Source: an uncultured bacterium
GTDB lineage: Bacteria > Verrucomicrobiota > Kiritimatiellia > RFP12 > UBA1067
Assembly (NCBI GenBank): GCA_902779565.1
Contig: CACZCD010000016.1
Coordinates: forward strand, 1 to 49,932
Reading direction: 5' to 3'
Length of the DNA stretch: 49,932 nt
How positions within the stretch are numbered: the first letter of the stretch is position 1; each line of letters begins with the position of its first letter. The notes beneath the pieces were generated by a model that worked only from the letters and a program-made list of their open reading frames with translations, ran no database searches and had not been told where the DNA came from. This document shows positions 7,750 through 16,952 of the stretch, one piece after another. The position numbers and the translations under genes are program-made.

Positions 7750-10365
7750 CTATTTGGCCGTCAGAAGATCAAGGGTGCGACCGACCGCGAGACGCCAGGC
7801 ATCAACCTTCTTCTGGTCACGCGCCTTCACGATTTCACCGCGTTCAGCCAGAAGCGACCGCGCCCAGGCCAGCAATTCCGCTGAAGGGCGGCTCGCCGCG
7901 TCCAGCGCCTCAACGCGTGCGAGCGCCTTCTCCAGCGCATCCATGTACGCAACATCCTCCAGTCCTTCCCGCACCGCCTCCAGCCGCTTGGTCGGGACCG
8001 GCTTCTTGTCGTTGCCGCGCCAGCACAGCCCTTCATCGATACCATCGCGGGAATCCCATCCGTCATCCCCTTCCGGCGTGAAGATCGTGTAGTAGGCCAT
8101 TCCGTCCAGCTCCATCAAACGGCATTCCCATGGATAGAACCTGAAATATTCCAGAACGTCCCGCCGCTGCATATACCGACGGCACTGGTAGCTCCAGACC
8201 TTCGCCCCCTTGGATTTCAGGACGCGCCGCGTCTCCGGCCCGCGAACCGGATCTTTCAGGAGTCCGTGTATGACCGTCCACATCTTGTAGAACTCGGGCA
8301 GTTTCGCCTCCTCGATCTGCTCCAGCGTGGCCCCCGTCGGCGGCGGCGTGGAGAGCAGCACCGCCTGAAACCACAGGTTTGTGTTCCAGGCCCAAACCGC
8401 CTCACGCTCCTTCGCGCGTTTCGGTATGTCCCGCGCCACGAACTCGTCGCTGATGAGTCCCTTGAACACAAACTCGTCGTCACGGAAGCCCAATCCATGC
8501 AAGCGGTCCACCATGATCTTGTACCATTCCAACTGCGGAGGAGTGACCCACCCCATGACAAACTTCATGTCCAGCTCCTTCGCCACCCGGAAGAACTCCC
8601 CGCCCGCGTTCAAGGCGAGCTCGCGGTTGAACCCCTTTTCCCACAGCGCCTTGGACGGCCAGACGACGTTCCGGTCGTTCTTGAGTCCGTAGCAGTACCG
8701 CCGCGCCTGCGTCCAGCCGTACATGACATGATATTCGTGCATGAGCTTCAGCAGCGCCACCTCATCGCAGCGGAAAAGCTCCGGCCCCCAGAAGAATGAC
8801 GGGAGCGGCCAATCCTTCGTCTCCGGCAGCGAGAAGTTCCACACCTTCACCGTCACGGGGATCTCGCGGTCGGCAATGGAGGCGTCATACGCAGGCTTCA
8901 GGACGATCTTTGTTTCGTACTCCCCCGGCGGCACGCCGCGCGAATTGAACGTGATCCACACGCGCTTCGCGACGCCCGGCGAGAGCGTGACGACGTTCCC
9001 CGGCGACCGGACATGCGGTGCCGTCATCACGTCCCCCTCGAACCGGATGAACGGCTCCATCGCCACCTCGAAGTTGTCGCCGGAGATGAACGTCTTGCCC
9101 TTCGAAACCGGTATCGGAACGATGCGGATGTCAAGTCCGGCCCCGGCAAGCGCGCCCGCAAGCTCGAGGCACACCGCCTCGCGCTCGTTTCCCGCCTGCT
9201 CGAAAACAAGCCGTTCCGGCATGCGCCCGGCCGCATGCGGCGGACGGTCTTTCGGCGAACCCTTCTCCCACAGATCCGCAGGCCAGACGAAATACGACCA
9301 GTCGGATACGAAGTGGCCAAATCCCTCCACCGCGCCAAGGAAACGTTTCGCGGCATCCGGCGAGACGTCCCTTCCGCCCCGCACCGCTTCGCCGCTTCCG
9401 CGCTCGAACGCATCAAGCTCTTCCTGCATCTGCGCAATCCCCAACCGCGCCTGGCGGAAAAGCGGATGCTCCTCGCCCGCGAACGCCGCCGCGCCACCGG
9501 AGAGTTCTCCAAGCCGCCGCTTCGCCCCGTCTAAACTGTCTTTCAGCGTCTTGCGGAACTCCCTTTGGCGGCAGGTGGCCATCTCCTCCGAAAGTGCTGC
9601 GGCGTTCGCCCCGGTCGGTGCGGCGAACCGAAGCTTCCCGAAAGCCTCCGTTTTCGCAAACGACGCAAGAACACCTTTTTCGTATCCCGCCATGCGCGGG
9701 ACCGAACCGACTGCCTTCGTCGGCGCATGGACAGTGCGGCACAGACGGAACCCGATGAAATCTCCGGCGATCGGGCGCGCCATCGGAACGCCGGCGTAAG
9801 GGAGCTTGTACTCGAACGTCCACCGGTCGCCGTGCCGGACGGCTTTCGCATTGCGCTTCCGCGTCCAGTATTCGCGGTTCCCGTTCTTCAGGTCGGCAAT
9901 CGATCCAAGGGGATTGATGACAAAGTGATAGGGCGTGGCCGCGCCCTCGACCGGCAGGCAGAGCGAAAACTCAAGGTTGTCGTCATCCCATATCGGCTGA
10001 TCCCGCTGGTCGTACCGGGCGCGCGCGGAGTCCATCGGCTGGAACATCTCGCCGCCGATATAAAGCGCCGTCTTGGAGTACAGCGCCTTCACGGTGCCGC
10101 GATACGGATAGGGCGCACCGTCCGCGCAGAGGACGACCTGTGGCATTGGCTCGGCGGCGTCCCACTCTTTGCGGGAGAAGGAACCTTCCGGCTCAAAATC
10201 CTGCTCGACAAACGCGGCGGTGAACTCCTCTTTCGCGTCTGCAAGCGTGACGGCGGCCGTCCCCGCCGCCGGCATCACCTCGAAAACCTTCGCCGCCGAT
10301 GCGCCCGCCTCGAATGCTGCGAAGATGAATGTAAAATGCAATATGTAAAATGTAAAATGTTTCAT
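7750..10365 (-). CDS. GH123-type exported protein with N-terminal CBM9-like domain
   Basis: This is an 871-residue exported protein. I start it at ATG 10365, behind GAGGAAAG; an in-frame TTG at 10383 is less likely. Signal peptide KHFTFYILHFTFIFAAFEA. Residues about 60-250 match a CBM9/DOMON-like sandwich (ALYIGGEMFQPMD, WDDDNLEFSLCLP, FVINPLGSIADL). A helical linker and β-sandwich follow. Residues about 510-815 match the GH123 catalytic domain (formerly DUF4091), with the paired acidic residues expected for substrate-assisted catalysis in KGLISDEF (D640, E641) and the C-terminal signature REGLEDVAYMDALEKAL. GH123 enzymes known so far are β-N-acetylgalactosaminidases; that activity here is inferred from family. 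It is the last gene of the operon from 21793 and a paralogue of the protein at 14349-16931. Confidence 0.8.
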   Translation of the reverse strand: MKHFTFYILHFTFIFAAFEAGASAAKVFEVMPAAGTAAVTLADAKEEFTAAFVEQDFEPEGSFSRKEWDAAEPMPQVVLCADGAPYPYRGTVKALYSKTALYIGGEMFQPMDSARARYDQRDQPIWDDDNLEFSLCLPVEGAATPYHFVINPLGSIADLKNGNREYWTRKRNAKAVRHGDRWTFEYKLPYAGVPMARPIAGDFIGFRLCRTVHAPTKAVGSVPRMAGYEKGVLASFAKTEAFGKLRFAAPTGANAAALSEEMATCRQREFRKTLKDSLDGAKRRLGELSGGAAAFAGEEHPLFRQARLGIAQMQEELDAFERGSGEAVRGGRDVSPDAAKRFLGAVEGFGHFVSDWSYFVWPADLWEKGSPKDRPPHAAGRMPERLVFEQAGNEREAVCLELAGALAGAGLDIRIVPIPVSKGKTFISGDNFEVAMEPFIRFEGDVMTAPHVRSPGNVVTLSPGVAKRVWITFNSRGVPPGEYETKIVLKPAYDASIADREIPVTVKVWNFSLPETKDWPLPSFFWGPELFRCDEVALLKLMHEYHVMYGWTQARRYCYGLKNDRNVVWPSKALWEKGFNRELALNAGGEFFRVAKELDMKFVMGWVTPPQLEWYKIMVDRLHGLGFRDDEFVFKGLISDEFVARDIPKRAKEREAVWAWNTNLWFQAVLLSTPPPTGATLEQIEEAKLPEFYKMWTVIHGLLKDPVRGPETRRVLKSKGAKVWSYQCRRYMQRRDVLEYFRFYPWECRLMELDGMAYYTIFTPEGDDGWDSRDGIDEGLCWRGNDKKPVPTKRLEAVREGLEDVAYMDALEKALARVEALDAASRPSAELLAWARSLLAERGEIVKARDQKKVDAWRLAVGRTLDLLTAK
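10329..10363 (-). repeat. Heptamer tandem repeat (ATGTAAA) forming signal-peptide codons
   Basis: Five 7-base units on the plus strand (ATGTAAA, ATGCAAT, ATGTAAA, ATGTAAA, ATGTTTC) end at the start codon of the GH123-type gene. They encode the hydrophobic core of its signal peptide, giving the unusual Phe/Thr/His-rich KHFTFYILHFTF. Confidence 0.85.
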
Positions 10366-10377
10366 CGCTCTTTCCTC

Positions 10378-10398
10378 TATCAACTACCAACTAATCAC
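10378..10398 (-). repeat. Short heptamer array at a gene junction
   Basis: Three 7-base units (TATCAAC, TACCAAC, TAATCAC on the plus strand) fill the space between the stop codon of the phosphodiesterase/SGNH gene (10395) and the start of the GH123-type gene. The units resemble the TAACCAC family at 16953, 24157 and 32334. Confidence 0.6.
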
Positions 10399-12356
10399 CG
10401 CCCAAGCAACTCGGCGAACTTCGGCATCACGGCGTCGCGCCACAGTTCATAGCCGGCATGGTGCGGATGCAGAAGATCATCAATCATCAAGCCCGGCTTG
10501 AACTCCCCGTCCGCCCCCAGAAATCGATCCGTGAAATCATACCAGATGACGCGTTCGCCATCTGCGTAGCCTTTGATGATTTCGTTCACGCGAGCGATGC
10601 GTACGCGCTTTGCATCACCCGCATGTCCTCTCGGAAAGATCGGGAGCAGCAGAATCTTCGCTTCCGGCTGGCGGCGCTTCACGGCTTCTATGATCTTTTT
10701 CACTCCGAGTGCGGTATCTTCGGGGCTGTCGCCATTGTTGTTCGTACCGATCATGACCTGAACAATCTTCGCCTTGTAGCCGTCGAGCTCGCCGTTCTCG
10801 CAACGCCACAGGACGTTCTCGGTATGGTCGCCGCCGTAGCCCAGATTGAGCAGCGCATACTTCTCACGCATTCCATCGAACACGTCGCGTCCGCAGCTCC
10901 AGTACGTGAAATCCTCCCAGAAATGCGTGATCGAATCTCCAAGCATCACGACGTCATACTCCCCCTTGCCGCCCGCGATCTCGTTCTGCTTCTCCTCAAG
11001 GCGGTTGAGCCACCACCATTTTCCCCGGCTGCCGGAGATGTCAATCCGGGCCTTGGGCATGCATGTGCGCGGCAACGCGGATTGGGAACATTCCACGTCC
11101 TCCCCGCACCAGACGACGCGCTTGCCGTCTGCCAGTCGCCGTATCTCGCGGTTCACGACATCGCTGCGCGGATAGCGAGCGAACGGATGCAGCAGCAACA
11201 CGGCGTCTGGCACGGCATCGCGTAACGCATCCACAACCGCACGCACGCCGCAGATCGCCGCGATAGGGTTCCTTCCGTCATCCGCATCCAATTCAATCTC
11301 CACGGTCTTGGCCTGCGATCCCTGAAGTTCACCGTCCGCAATTCGCCACAACGCCTCCTCGGATGCCCCTCGCACGAAACCGGCCGTGTCGGACCAATGC
11401 CGGACAATCGGACGCGTCCCTTGCGCGGGCTTGCGCGGCGAAAGCGATGCGGTCTTCGGCGGATCCTTCCACGCGCGTTTTTCATGCACGAGGAAGTCGA
11501 ACACGAGCGGATAATGGTCCGAAAGATCCTCTACATGCCCGCCTGTCGCGACCCGGAACTCGTACGGCTGCACGCGCGCCGGATCATAGAATACATGATC
11601 CAGCCGCATCGTCCGGGCGGCCTTGTCGAGGGGCGTGCCGTGGTACGCACCGTCAGGGCCACGCACCGGGAAGCCGTGCCAGCTCGGGCGCGTATCCTTG
11701 CCGGGCGCTGCCTCCTGCCCGCTCCGCCATCCAAGCCGGTTCAACTCCGTGATGGCGGAGGTCGCGCGCCCGGCGTTCAAATCGCCGCCGCCCACTATCG
11801 CCGCAGAGTTCCTTTCCGCCGCCGCCGACAATTCGAAATGAAGCCGTCTTGCGTTCTCCATGCGTATGTAGTCGTCGCCCTCGCCGTCGGTGCGCCACCA
11901 GAAGTGCGTGGAAAACGCCAAGATCCTTTCGCCCGTATTCACATCCTTGACGGCCACCCAAACCGCACCCTTTGACTTGTCGAGCTCGGGATGGAACAGG
12001 ATCGAACCCTTCTCCAAAAGCGTGAATTTGTCCTTCCGGAACAAGATCGGCGTAAAGGAATCGCCGCCTTTGTCTCCCATCTTCCGTCCGACCGCCTCGA
12101 ATTTGTTCGTGAGGTCACCCATGAGACGCGAGGCCCAGAAGTTGGCGGTCATCTCCTGCAGGGCGATGAAGTCCGGGTTGAGGTTTTTCAGTATCGACGC
12201 CTCGCGCGCATCACGCTCCTGCGGCGGATTGCCAAAATAGTCGCCCCAGATGTTGAACGTCACATACCGGTACGGCGCGGCACACGCCGCAGAGGCGAAA
12301 ACAAAGCACCCGATGCAAAATGCAAGATGCTTGTAGAACGCAACTGTCTCTTTCAT
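10395..12356 (-). CDS. Secreted endonuclease/exonuclease/phosphatase-family domain fused to SGNH esterase
   Basis: This is a 653-residue exported protein (signal peptide ending CFVFASAACAA). Residues about 25-300 carry the EEP fold motifs in order: TFNIWG, ALQE, STHFWW, GGGDLNAG, RLDHVF and LSDHYP. Residues about 466-653 are a complete SGNH hydrolase of the PAF-acetylhydrolase-like type: GDS block I (MLGDSITHFW, Ser about 475), NLGYGGDHTENVLWR, IGTNNN, and DDLLHPHHAGY. Residues about 315-425 align with the middle of that same SGNH domain (ALWRIADGEL against VLWRCENGELDG; GVRAVVDALRD against GVKKIIEAVKR) but have lost the catalytic motifs, so they look like a decayed duplicate. The likely role is esterase/phosphodiesterase trimming of glycan decorations outside the cytoplasm (inference). 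It lies mid-operon, 71 bases after the preceding gene. Confidence 0.8.
   Translation of the reverse strand: MKETVAFYKHLAFCIGCFVFASAACAAPYRYVTFNIWGDYFGNPPQERDAREASILKNLNPDFIALQEMTANFWASRLMGDLTNKFEAVGRKMGDKGGDSFTPILFRKDKFTLLEKGSILFHPELDKSKGAVWVAVKDVNTGERILAFSTHFWWRTDGEGDDYIRMENARRLHFELSAAAERNSAAIVGGGDLNAGRATSAITELNRLGWRSGQEAAPGKDTRPSWHGFPVRGPDGAYHGTPLDKAARTMRLDHVFYDPARVQPYEFRVATGGHVEDLSDHYPLVFDFLVHEKRAWKDPPKTASLSPRKPAQGTRPIVRHWSDTAGFVRGASEEALWRIADGELQGSQAKTVEIELDADDGRNPIAAICGVRAVVDALRDAVPDAVLLLHPFARYPRSDVVNREIRRLADGKRVVWCGEDVECSQSALPRTCMPKARIDISGSRGKWWWLNRLEEKQNEIAGGKGEYDVVMLGDSITHFWEDFTYWSCGRDVFDGMREKYALLNLGYGGDHTENVLWRCENGELDGYKAKIVQVMIGTNNNGDSPEDTALGVKKIIEAVKRRQPEAKILLLPIFPRGHAGDAKRVRIARVNEIIKGYADGERVIWYDFTDRFLGADGEFKPGLMIDDLLHPHHAGYELWRDAVMPKFAELLGR
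12313..12333 (-). repeat. Short heptamer repeat (ATGCAAR) in signal-peptide codons
   Basis: Three 7-base units (ATGCAAA, ATGCAAG, ATGCTTG on the plus strand) encode the start of the hydrophobic stretch of the EEP/SGNH signal peptide (YKHLAFCIG). The unit is close to the ATGTAAA repeat in the signal peptide of the next gene at 10329. Confidence 0.6.
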
Positions 12357-12427
12357 CGTTATTTGCCTTTCACTTTTCGTATGACCTTATCGGCCACAGG
12401 GTACGGTCGCACCATGTTGTCTCCCCT

Positions 12428-14347
12428 TCATTTGCTGTCCCCAGAAATCGCGGATGTTCCGAACAGGACTTCGTGCGGCGCGAGCGTCCGGCCATCAGCG
12501 AGGGTCCGTCGCTTGTCGGAAAAGTTGACCGTCACGGTGAATCCGCCGGAAAAGCGACTCTGTTGCACGAGGCGATCGGCGGAAAGCCACCTGTATTCCA
12601 AGAGAAGGGAGTCCGCCGTCTCCTTCGCCGTGCGGGCCGCCACCTTCACGCTTTCGGACAAACGTTCCTTCTGCTTGGCGAACGTCTCCGGCGTGAAGAG
12701 GTACATGGGCGCCGTGCCGGTAATCGCATTAAGCGCATCGCGCTGCCACCATGTATCGAGGAAACGGTTGTTGTAGTCTGTCCAGTACCAATACGATGAC
12801 ACGCAGTCATGGAATACCATTTCCCAGAACGGATAGCGCGTGGCCGGATCGATTGCGTATTTCATCACGGCCGGAGACGTCTCGTATGTCTTCCACATAT
12901 TCCGTCCGCCATCCACCCGCCACGTGTAGGCGGAGAAATTGCCTTCAAGGTAGTCGCACTCAGGGACGAAGCATTCCAATCCCTCCTCCGTACCTGTAAC
13001 AAGGCCGAACTCCCTGCCGGGTATTCCCAGCATTTCACGTCGCGCCGATACGGCCTGACGTAGCGTAAGGGGATGGCGCGGGTTGTGGCATTCGGTAATG
13101 CCAGTCCCGGTCACGTCATAGAAACGGGCTCTGTACGGTGCCTCAGCCAGCCGCTCACGCAGACGTCTGCGCATATACCATCCGCCGCACGCCTGGCAGA
13201 TCTTCAGACAGCCGACGGCAGGCTTCCCCGGATTCTCCTTGAGCGCCACCTTCCATCCGCGCACAATCCGACCCTCGGCATCCATCACATAGTCGCCGCG
13301 CTCCCACACCTCTGGCGGCCAATGCGGGCGTGTCGCATCTATCCTCGGCAGCATTTCCGGCTCCATGGCATCGTGGACGATGTCGTATTCTGTCGTCAGG
13401 ACGCCAGGGATCCGTGCGAGCTCCACTACTTCGTCCGGCTCAACCCAGGCGCCAAGGTCGTGACGTGTAACGGTGGAGAACAGCATGTTCCCGAACCCGA
13501 GGCGGCGCAGTTCACGCGCCACCTGCGCCTTGTCCCGGCGTTCAGTCCAATACCAGATGTTCGGTGCCCCCTTAAGCATCCGCAGACCTTCGGCGATCCT
13601 GGGGTTGCGTCTCGCCTTTTCGGCGAACGTAACGCGAAATCCGCGCCGCTCCATCTCGGCTCGATAGCGGGCCGCCAATGCGCCGGGCGAGGCATGGTCG
13701 AAGAACACCACGCGCAGTCGCCGCGCGTAGCCGAACCTGCCGTTCTCGGCCCGCCATTCCACGCCCATGCCGAGCCTTCCGTTGGATCTTTCACGGAAAG
13801 TGGTCTCGGCGTCTGTCGGCGTCTCGATGATCGTCAGCGCACCGGCTTCCTGCCGCATCACACCGTCACCGTCCGGAAGCTCGGCATACTGCGCGAAGCA
13901 CGCCATCTTCATGAAGCCCGTGTAAAGGCGCATGCGCGACATGTCCCAGTCTGCGACATACTCCCCGAAATCCCAACCTTCGGCGGGGAAGCTGTAGCCG
14001 CACCCCATCGGCACGAAGATGCGGTCGTGCGACTGCGCCTCCAGCGGCTTCAGCGCCAGGAACCTCGCCGGAACCGCAATGTCGGGCGGTGCCGTGAAAT
14101 CGAACGCGAGTTCGCTCCCGTCCGCCACGACGGATATCTTCACGCCGTCCGCAGGAGACGAACCGGCGTCGTCCAGGGTTTTCCAGATGCGGCCGCAACG
14201 CTTGTCGCGGACCTCCAGTGCGCCGACTTGCGTGTCGAACCGTCCAGAGAGGCAGTCCGTCTCGAAAGAGATCGTCTCCCCGCAAAGCGCCGCCGCGCAC
14301 GAGATGGCGGCAGCAACAAAATACAACCTGACGGAAGAATCGCCCAT
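12428..14347 (-). CDS. Exported glycosidase-like protein of unassigned family (DUF5696/GH101-like features)
   Basis: This is a 639-residue protein with the signal peptide RLYFVAAAISCAAALCG. I do not recognise the family with certainty. An N-terminal β-sandwich (about 25-230) precedes a TIM-barrel-like region. That region has an Asp at a strand end (RARFYDVTGTGITEC), a following Glu-rich turn (GLVTGTEEGLECFVPECD) and aromatic strands (CVSSYWYWTDYNNRFLDTWW), a layout reminiscent of DUF5696 proteins and of GH101 endo-α-N-acetylgalactosaminidases. This is a similarity of pattern, not an assignment. Its ATG lies one base after the TAG stop of the upstream GH123-type gene, so translation is probably coupled. 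The neighbours (two GH123-type proteins, an SGNH esterase) favour a role on GalNAc-containing glycans. Confidence 0.6.
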   Translation of the reverse strand: MGDSSVRLYFVAAAISCAAALCGETISFETDCLSGRFDTQVGALEVRDKRCGRIWKTLDDAGSSPADGVKISVVADGSELAFDFTAPPDIAVPARFLALKPLEAQSHDRIFVPMGCGYSFPAEGWDFGEYVADWDMSRMRLYTGFMKMACFAQYAELPDGDGVMRQEAGALTIIETPTDAETTFRERSNGRLGMGVEWRAENGRFGYARRLRVVFFDHASPGALAARYRAEMERRGFRVTFAEKARRNPRIAEGLRMLKGAPNIWYWTERRDKAQVARELRRLGFGNMLFSTVTRHDLGAWVEPDEVVELARIPGVLTTEYDIVHDAMEPEMLPRIDATRPHWPPEVWERGDYVMDAEGRIVRGWKVALKENPGKPAVGCLKICQACGGWYMRRRLRERLAEAPYRARFYDVTGTGITECHNPRHPLTLRQAVSARREMLGIPGREFGLVTGTEEGLECFVPECDYLEGNFSAYTWRVDGGRNMWKTYETSPAVMKYAIDPATRYPFWEMVFHDCVSSYWYWTDYNNRFLDTWWQRDALNAITGTAPMYLFTPETFAKQKERLSESVKVAARTAKETADSLLLEYRWLSADRLVQQSRFSGGFTVTVNFSDKRRTLADGRTLAPHEVLFGTSAISGDSK

Positions 14348-14348
14348 C

Positions 14349-16931
14349 CTATCTGGCTCCGCCCATCCCGTCGATCACCCGGCCCACCGCAAGACGCCAT
14401 TCGTCAAGCTTTGACTGGTCGTCCGACTTCACGATCGCTTCACGCTCAGCCAAGAGCCTCTTCGCCTCGGTCAAAACCGTAGCGGGCGGACGTTTCTCAG
14501 CAGCGGCCGATTCGGCACGCGCAATCACCTTCTCAAGGGCGTCCATGTAGGCGACATCCTCAAGCCCCTCACGGAACGCCTCCAGCTGCTTCGTGGGCAC
14601 GTTCTTCCGGTCGAGTCCGCGCCAGGTGATGCCGTCGTCGAATCCGTCCTTGGAATCCCAGCCATCGCCCTGCGCACTGAAGAAGGTCCACATCGCCACG
14701 CCGTCCAACCCGCGCAACCAGCAACGCCAGGGATAGAGGCGATAGTATTTCCGGATGCCCTTCTTGTGCATGAACCGCGCGCAGTTGTAGCTCCACACCT
14801 CCTTGCCGGCGTCACGGATCATCTTCACAGTTTCAGGACCGCGCACGGGGTCGTCAAACAAACTGTCGATCACCGTCCACTGCGTGTAGAATTGCGGGAG
14901 CTTGGCATCGATCATGTCCTGCACCGACGCGCCGGTCGGCGGCGGCGTGGAGAGAAGCGTCGCCTGGAAGTGGAGATTCGTGTTCCAGCTCCACACCTCC
15001 TCGCGTCGCTTCGCGCTCGTCAGGAGATCCGCCTTCACGAATTCGTCGCGCAGGAGCCCCTTGTACACGAAATCCTCGTAGGCGAACCCCCTATCGAGGA
15101 GTCGCTTGGTCATCAGCTTGAACCAGTCCATCGAGGACGGCGTGGACCATCCGATCACGAAACGCATGTTGAGTTCGCGCGCCTTGTCGAGGAACGCCTG
15201 GTTGCCGTGCAACGCCACCTCGTCGTCGAAGTCGTGGTCGGGGTTCTGCTTCGCCTTGCCCTTGTTGGCGCTCCAATAGACATGCCGCTCGCGGCAGATG
15301 CCGTACCGGTAGCGGTGGAACTCCGTCCAGCCATGCGTGATGTGGTGATCGTGCGCCATCTCAAGCTGCGCGGCCTCGTCGTTGCCGAATGAGAACGATC
15401 CCCAGAAGAAGCTTTTGAGCGGCCAGTCGCGCGTTTCTGGGAGCGCGAACCGCCACACCTTCGCCTCCACGGGCACCGAGCGCGCAACCACCTGAAGGTC
15501 GTTCAGTGGCTTGAATTTCAGTTCGGTCCTGTACGTATCGGCACCCACGCCGCGCGAGTTGAACACGAACCAAACGCGGACCGTGCGCCCCGGCGTGACG
15601 GTCACGATGCTTCCGGGCGCGCGCACGAGCGGCATGGTGAACACCTCCCCTTCGATCTGCACGAACGGCTCCTCATAGATCTCGAAGGCGTCGGACGAAA
15701 GATACTGCCCTTTCGGCGAATAGATGTAGCCGTTCACGCCGATAGCCTCGGGCCAGAGCCGCAGATCAAGACGCGATCCGCACAGCAGACCGTGAATCGC
15801 GAGGCAGATCTGCTCGCGCTCGTTGCCGGCCTGTTCGAACGCCAGCTTCTTCGGCATCGGCTTCGCATCGGCGGCAGGGAGGTCGCCCTCGGAACCGTTC
15901 GCCCACGGATCCACCGTCCACGCCACGTAGGCATGTTCGTTCGCATACTGCTCAAATGCATCCGCCGCCGCAAGAAACGAGTCAGCTTCAGCTTTGTCTA
16001 TCGGCTTCCGCGCGGCGAGTGCCGCCTCATGGCTCCGCTCAAACGCATCTAAACGCTCCGACATCTCGCGCACCTTCGCCAAGGCCTCGGCATAGACCGG
16101 ATGCTTGGAGCGCTTGAAATACTCCGTGCCGCCGCGCACCTCGTCGAACCGCTTCACAAACGCGTCGTACCGCTTGTAGAACCGTTTGCGCGCGAGGTCG
16201 GCGGCGTATTCGCGGTCGGCCGCGAGAATCGCCTCGGCACCTTCGCCCGTCGGCGCCGAAAAAAGCAGCTTCGCGAACCGTCCACGCTGGTCGTTGCCCG
16301 GGTCGATAAGGTAGGGCGTGGTGCCATGATAGCGTTGTTCGCCGTCGTGGATCCACCGGCAGAACCGCGCGCCGATGAAGTCGCCCGAAACGGGACGGTC
16401 CATCATACCGGCAAAGGGGATCCTGCACTCAAGCGTCCAACGGTCGTCGTATCGCTTTGCCACCGTCTCGATGCCGTCGTTGGACCACACGACGTTCCCG
16501 TCCAAAAGGTCCGCGATGGTGCCGAGCGGATTGATGACGAACTGGAAGAGACCGTTCTTGCCGTTCTCCAACGGGATGAACAGGAACAGCTCAAGATTGT
16601 CATCGCCCCACGTCGGCATGTCCCGCTGATCCCACTTGAACAGCGCCTTGGAGAGATCCTGCCACATCGTCGCACCGATGTAGATCGCCGTCTTCGACCA
16701 CAGCACGCGTATCTCGTCCTTGTACGGAAGCGGCTTCCCGTGCTGGTACATGTTCTGCGGCAGAACCTTCGCCGTCTTCCAGACGGGCTTGTCGAGGTTC
16801 CCGTCGAGCTTATAATCCACCGTGTAGGCGGCAGGGAACACCTCGTCGGTATCGACCACCGGCTGCAACGCCGCGAATGCGCAAGACGCCGCCAGCGCCA
16901 CCATCATCGCTACACCAGTCTTCATCTCCAT
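14349..16931 (-). CDS. GH123-type exported protein with N-terminal CBM9-like domain (paralogue)
   Basis: This is an 860-residue protein. ATG 16931 follows AAAGGGAT, and an ATG two codons on (16925) would also suit the signal peptide TGVAMMVALAASCAFA. Domain order matches the protein at 7750-10365: CBM9/DOMON-like sandwich (AIYIGATMWQDLS, WGDDNLELFLFIP, FVINPLGTIADLL), helical linker, β-sandwich, then a GH123-type catalytic domain with YKGLLRDEF (Asp-Glu pair near residue 627) and REGLEDVAYMDALEKV. Long stretches near the active site (LLSTPPPTGA, DPVRGPET) are shared between the two paralogues, which suggests gene duplication followed by divergence. β-N-acetylgalactosaminidase activity is the family inference. 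It is the third gene of the operon beginning at 21793. Confidence 0.82.
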   Translation of the reverse strand: MEMKTGVAMMVALAASCAFAALQPVVDTDEVFPAAYTVDYKLDGNLDKPVWKTAKVLPQNMYQHGKPLPYKDEIRVLWSKTAIYIGATMWQDLSKALFKWDQRDMPTWGDDNLELFLFIPLENGKNGLFQFVINPLGTIADLLDGNVVWSNDGIETVAKRYDDRWTLECRIPFAGMMDRPVSGDFIGARFCRWIHDGEQRYHGTTPYLIDPGNDQRGRFAKLLFSAPTGEGAEAILAADREYAADLARKRFYKRYDAFVKRFDEVRGGTEYFKRSKHPVYAEALAKVREMSERLDAFERSHEAALAARKPIDKAEADSFLAAADAFEQYANEHAYVAWTVDPWANGSEGDLPAADAKPMPKKLAFEQAGNEREQICLAIHGLLCGSRLDLRLWPEAIGVNGYIYSPKGQYLSSDAFEIYEEPFVQIEGEVFTMPLVRAPGSIVTVTPGRTVRVWFVFNSRGVGADTYRTELKFKPLNDLQVVARSVPVEAKVWRFALPETRDWPLKSFFWGSFSFGNDEAAQLEMAHDHHITHGWTEFHRYRYGICRERHVYWSANKGKAKQNPDHDFDDEVALHGNQAFLDKARELNMRFVIGWSTPSSMDWFKLMTKRLLDRGFAYEDFVYKGLLRDEFVKADLLTSAKRREEVWSWNTNLHFQATLLSTPPPTGASVQDMIDAKLPQFYTQWTVIDSLFDDPVRGPETVKMIRDAGKEVWSYNCARFMHKKGIRKYYRLYPWRCWLRGLDGVAMWTFFSAQGDGWDSKDGFDDGITWRGLDRKNVPTKQLEAFREGLEDVAYMDALEKVIARAESAAAEKRPPATVLTEAKRLLAEREAIVKSDDQSKLDEWRLAVGRVIDGMGGAR

Positions 16932-16952
16932 ATCCCTTTCTTTCTTTTACTC

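Noticed and set aside
12357-12427. Separate promoter in the 71-base gap before the EEP/SGNH gene
   Set aside because: No TATAAT-like hexamer in minus orientation; GACC...GGTC pairing is too short to interpret, so the gene is taken as part of the operon.
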